Below, piece after piece: positions 5,567 through 5,845 of a DNA stretch of 5,845 bases; position 1 is the first letter of the stretch, and each line of letters starts with the position of its first letter. The stretch is from Deltaproteobacteria bacterium (GTDB taxonomy: Bacteria > Desulfobacterota > DSM-4660 > Desulfatiglandales > Desulfatiglandaceae), in the NCBI GenBank assembly GCA_018644785.1, contig JABGPV010000299.1, positions 1 to 5,845 on the forward strand. The letters run 5' to 3'. The position numbers were made by a program, and so were the translations under genes. The notes under the pieces were generated by a model that saw only the letters and a list, made by a program, of their open reading frames with translations, ran no database searches and was not told the origin of the DNA.

Positions 5567-5839
5567 TTAAGTTGTTGGTTGGCGTAATCGCTCGGAGAGC
5601 CACATGTTGACTAAGGTTTCCGGCAAAATCCCACGTGTGCGGGCCTGCGCTTCAACTTTAAAATAAAGTTCAGGGTCAATCGTTATTCGTCGTCTGCGCT
5701 GGGTCCTGACATCGAACTCAACCTCATGGGTTTGGTCCCACTGGTCAGCAAGGCTGTGGCTGTCCCAGAAGTTTCCGATCTCTTCCATGGTGCTCGCTTT
5801 TGAAATGGTGGTGGGCTCTGTTTCTTTATCTTTTTTCAT
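5567..5839 (-). CDS. CopG-like ribbon-helix-helix antitoxin (BrnA-type), partner off-window
   Basis: 90-residue protein resembling the CopG/BrnA type II antitoxin family. Residues 19-44 hold the acidic-aromatic segment typical of the family (EEIGNFWDSHSLADQWDQ, then VEFDV), which usually binds the toxin. Residues 47-85 form a ribbon-helix-helix: basic strand RRRRITID (48-55), helix PELYFKVEAQARTRG, then LPETLVNMWLSERL. This part would bind DNA for autoregulation. It may be complete, but only six bases lie upstream of the ATG at 5839-5837, so neither its ribosome binding site nor its partner is visible. In brnTA-like operons the toxin precedes and often overlaps the antitoxin, which would place it past base 5845. 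There is no evident functional link with the RiPP locus. Confidence 0.8.
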   Translation of the reverse strand: MKKDKETEPTTISKASTMEEIGNFWDSHSLADQWDQTHEVEFDVRTQRRRRITIDPELYFKVEAQARTRGILPETLVNMWLSERLRQPTT

Positions 5840-5845
5840 AACGTT

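Overview
The window looks like a chromosomal segment of a Gram-negative bacterium, most likely a deltaproteobacterial (Desulfobacterota) relative. That placement is inference from the gene set, the roughly 50% GC content and the codon use; no taxonomic marker is present. The centre is a compact RiPP (ribosomally made, post-translationally modified peptide) locus. The right edge carries part of a toxin-antitoxin type module.

Layout. 1-274 is non-coding and holds an AT-rich stretch plus a perfect 16-bp palindrome (155-170) in front of the first gene. 275-3085 (+) encodes a full-length two-half M16 zinc peptidase (936 aa) without a signal peptide. 3146-4543 (+), 60 bp downstream and surely in the same operon, encodes a 465-aa radical SAM/SPASM enzyme of the Nif11-peptide maturase type. 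After its stop the same frame stays open for 66 more codons (4544-4744), ending just before a strong hairpin (4750-4766). Convergent to this, 4846-5106 (-) encodes an 86-aa precursor with a classic Nif11-type leader, an Ala-Gly-Gly-Gly junction and a short core with three cysteines. 5107-5566 has no convincing gene but contains the precursor's leader region and several repeats. 5567-5839 (-) encodes a CopG-like antitoxin whose expected partner would lie beyond the right edge.

How it works together (inference). The precursor is bound through its leader, the radical SAM enzyme installs crosslinks on the Cys/Asp/Glu-rich core, and the M16 peptidase is the best candidate for leader removal. No transporter, C39 peptidase or immunity gene is in the window. 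Two signals were read directly from the DNA. First, a nearly identical regulatory element (TGCARTATACTGCA, 8-9 nt, CAATAT) lies in the correct orientation upstream of both the peptidase/maturase operon and the oppositely oriented precursor gene. Second, a nine-G tract lies exactly at the leader/core junction of the precursor, where a one-base slip in either direction would abolish the core while leaving the leader intact.
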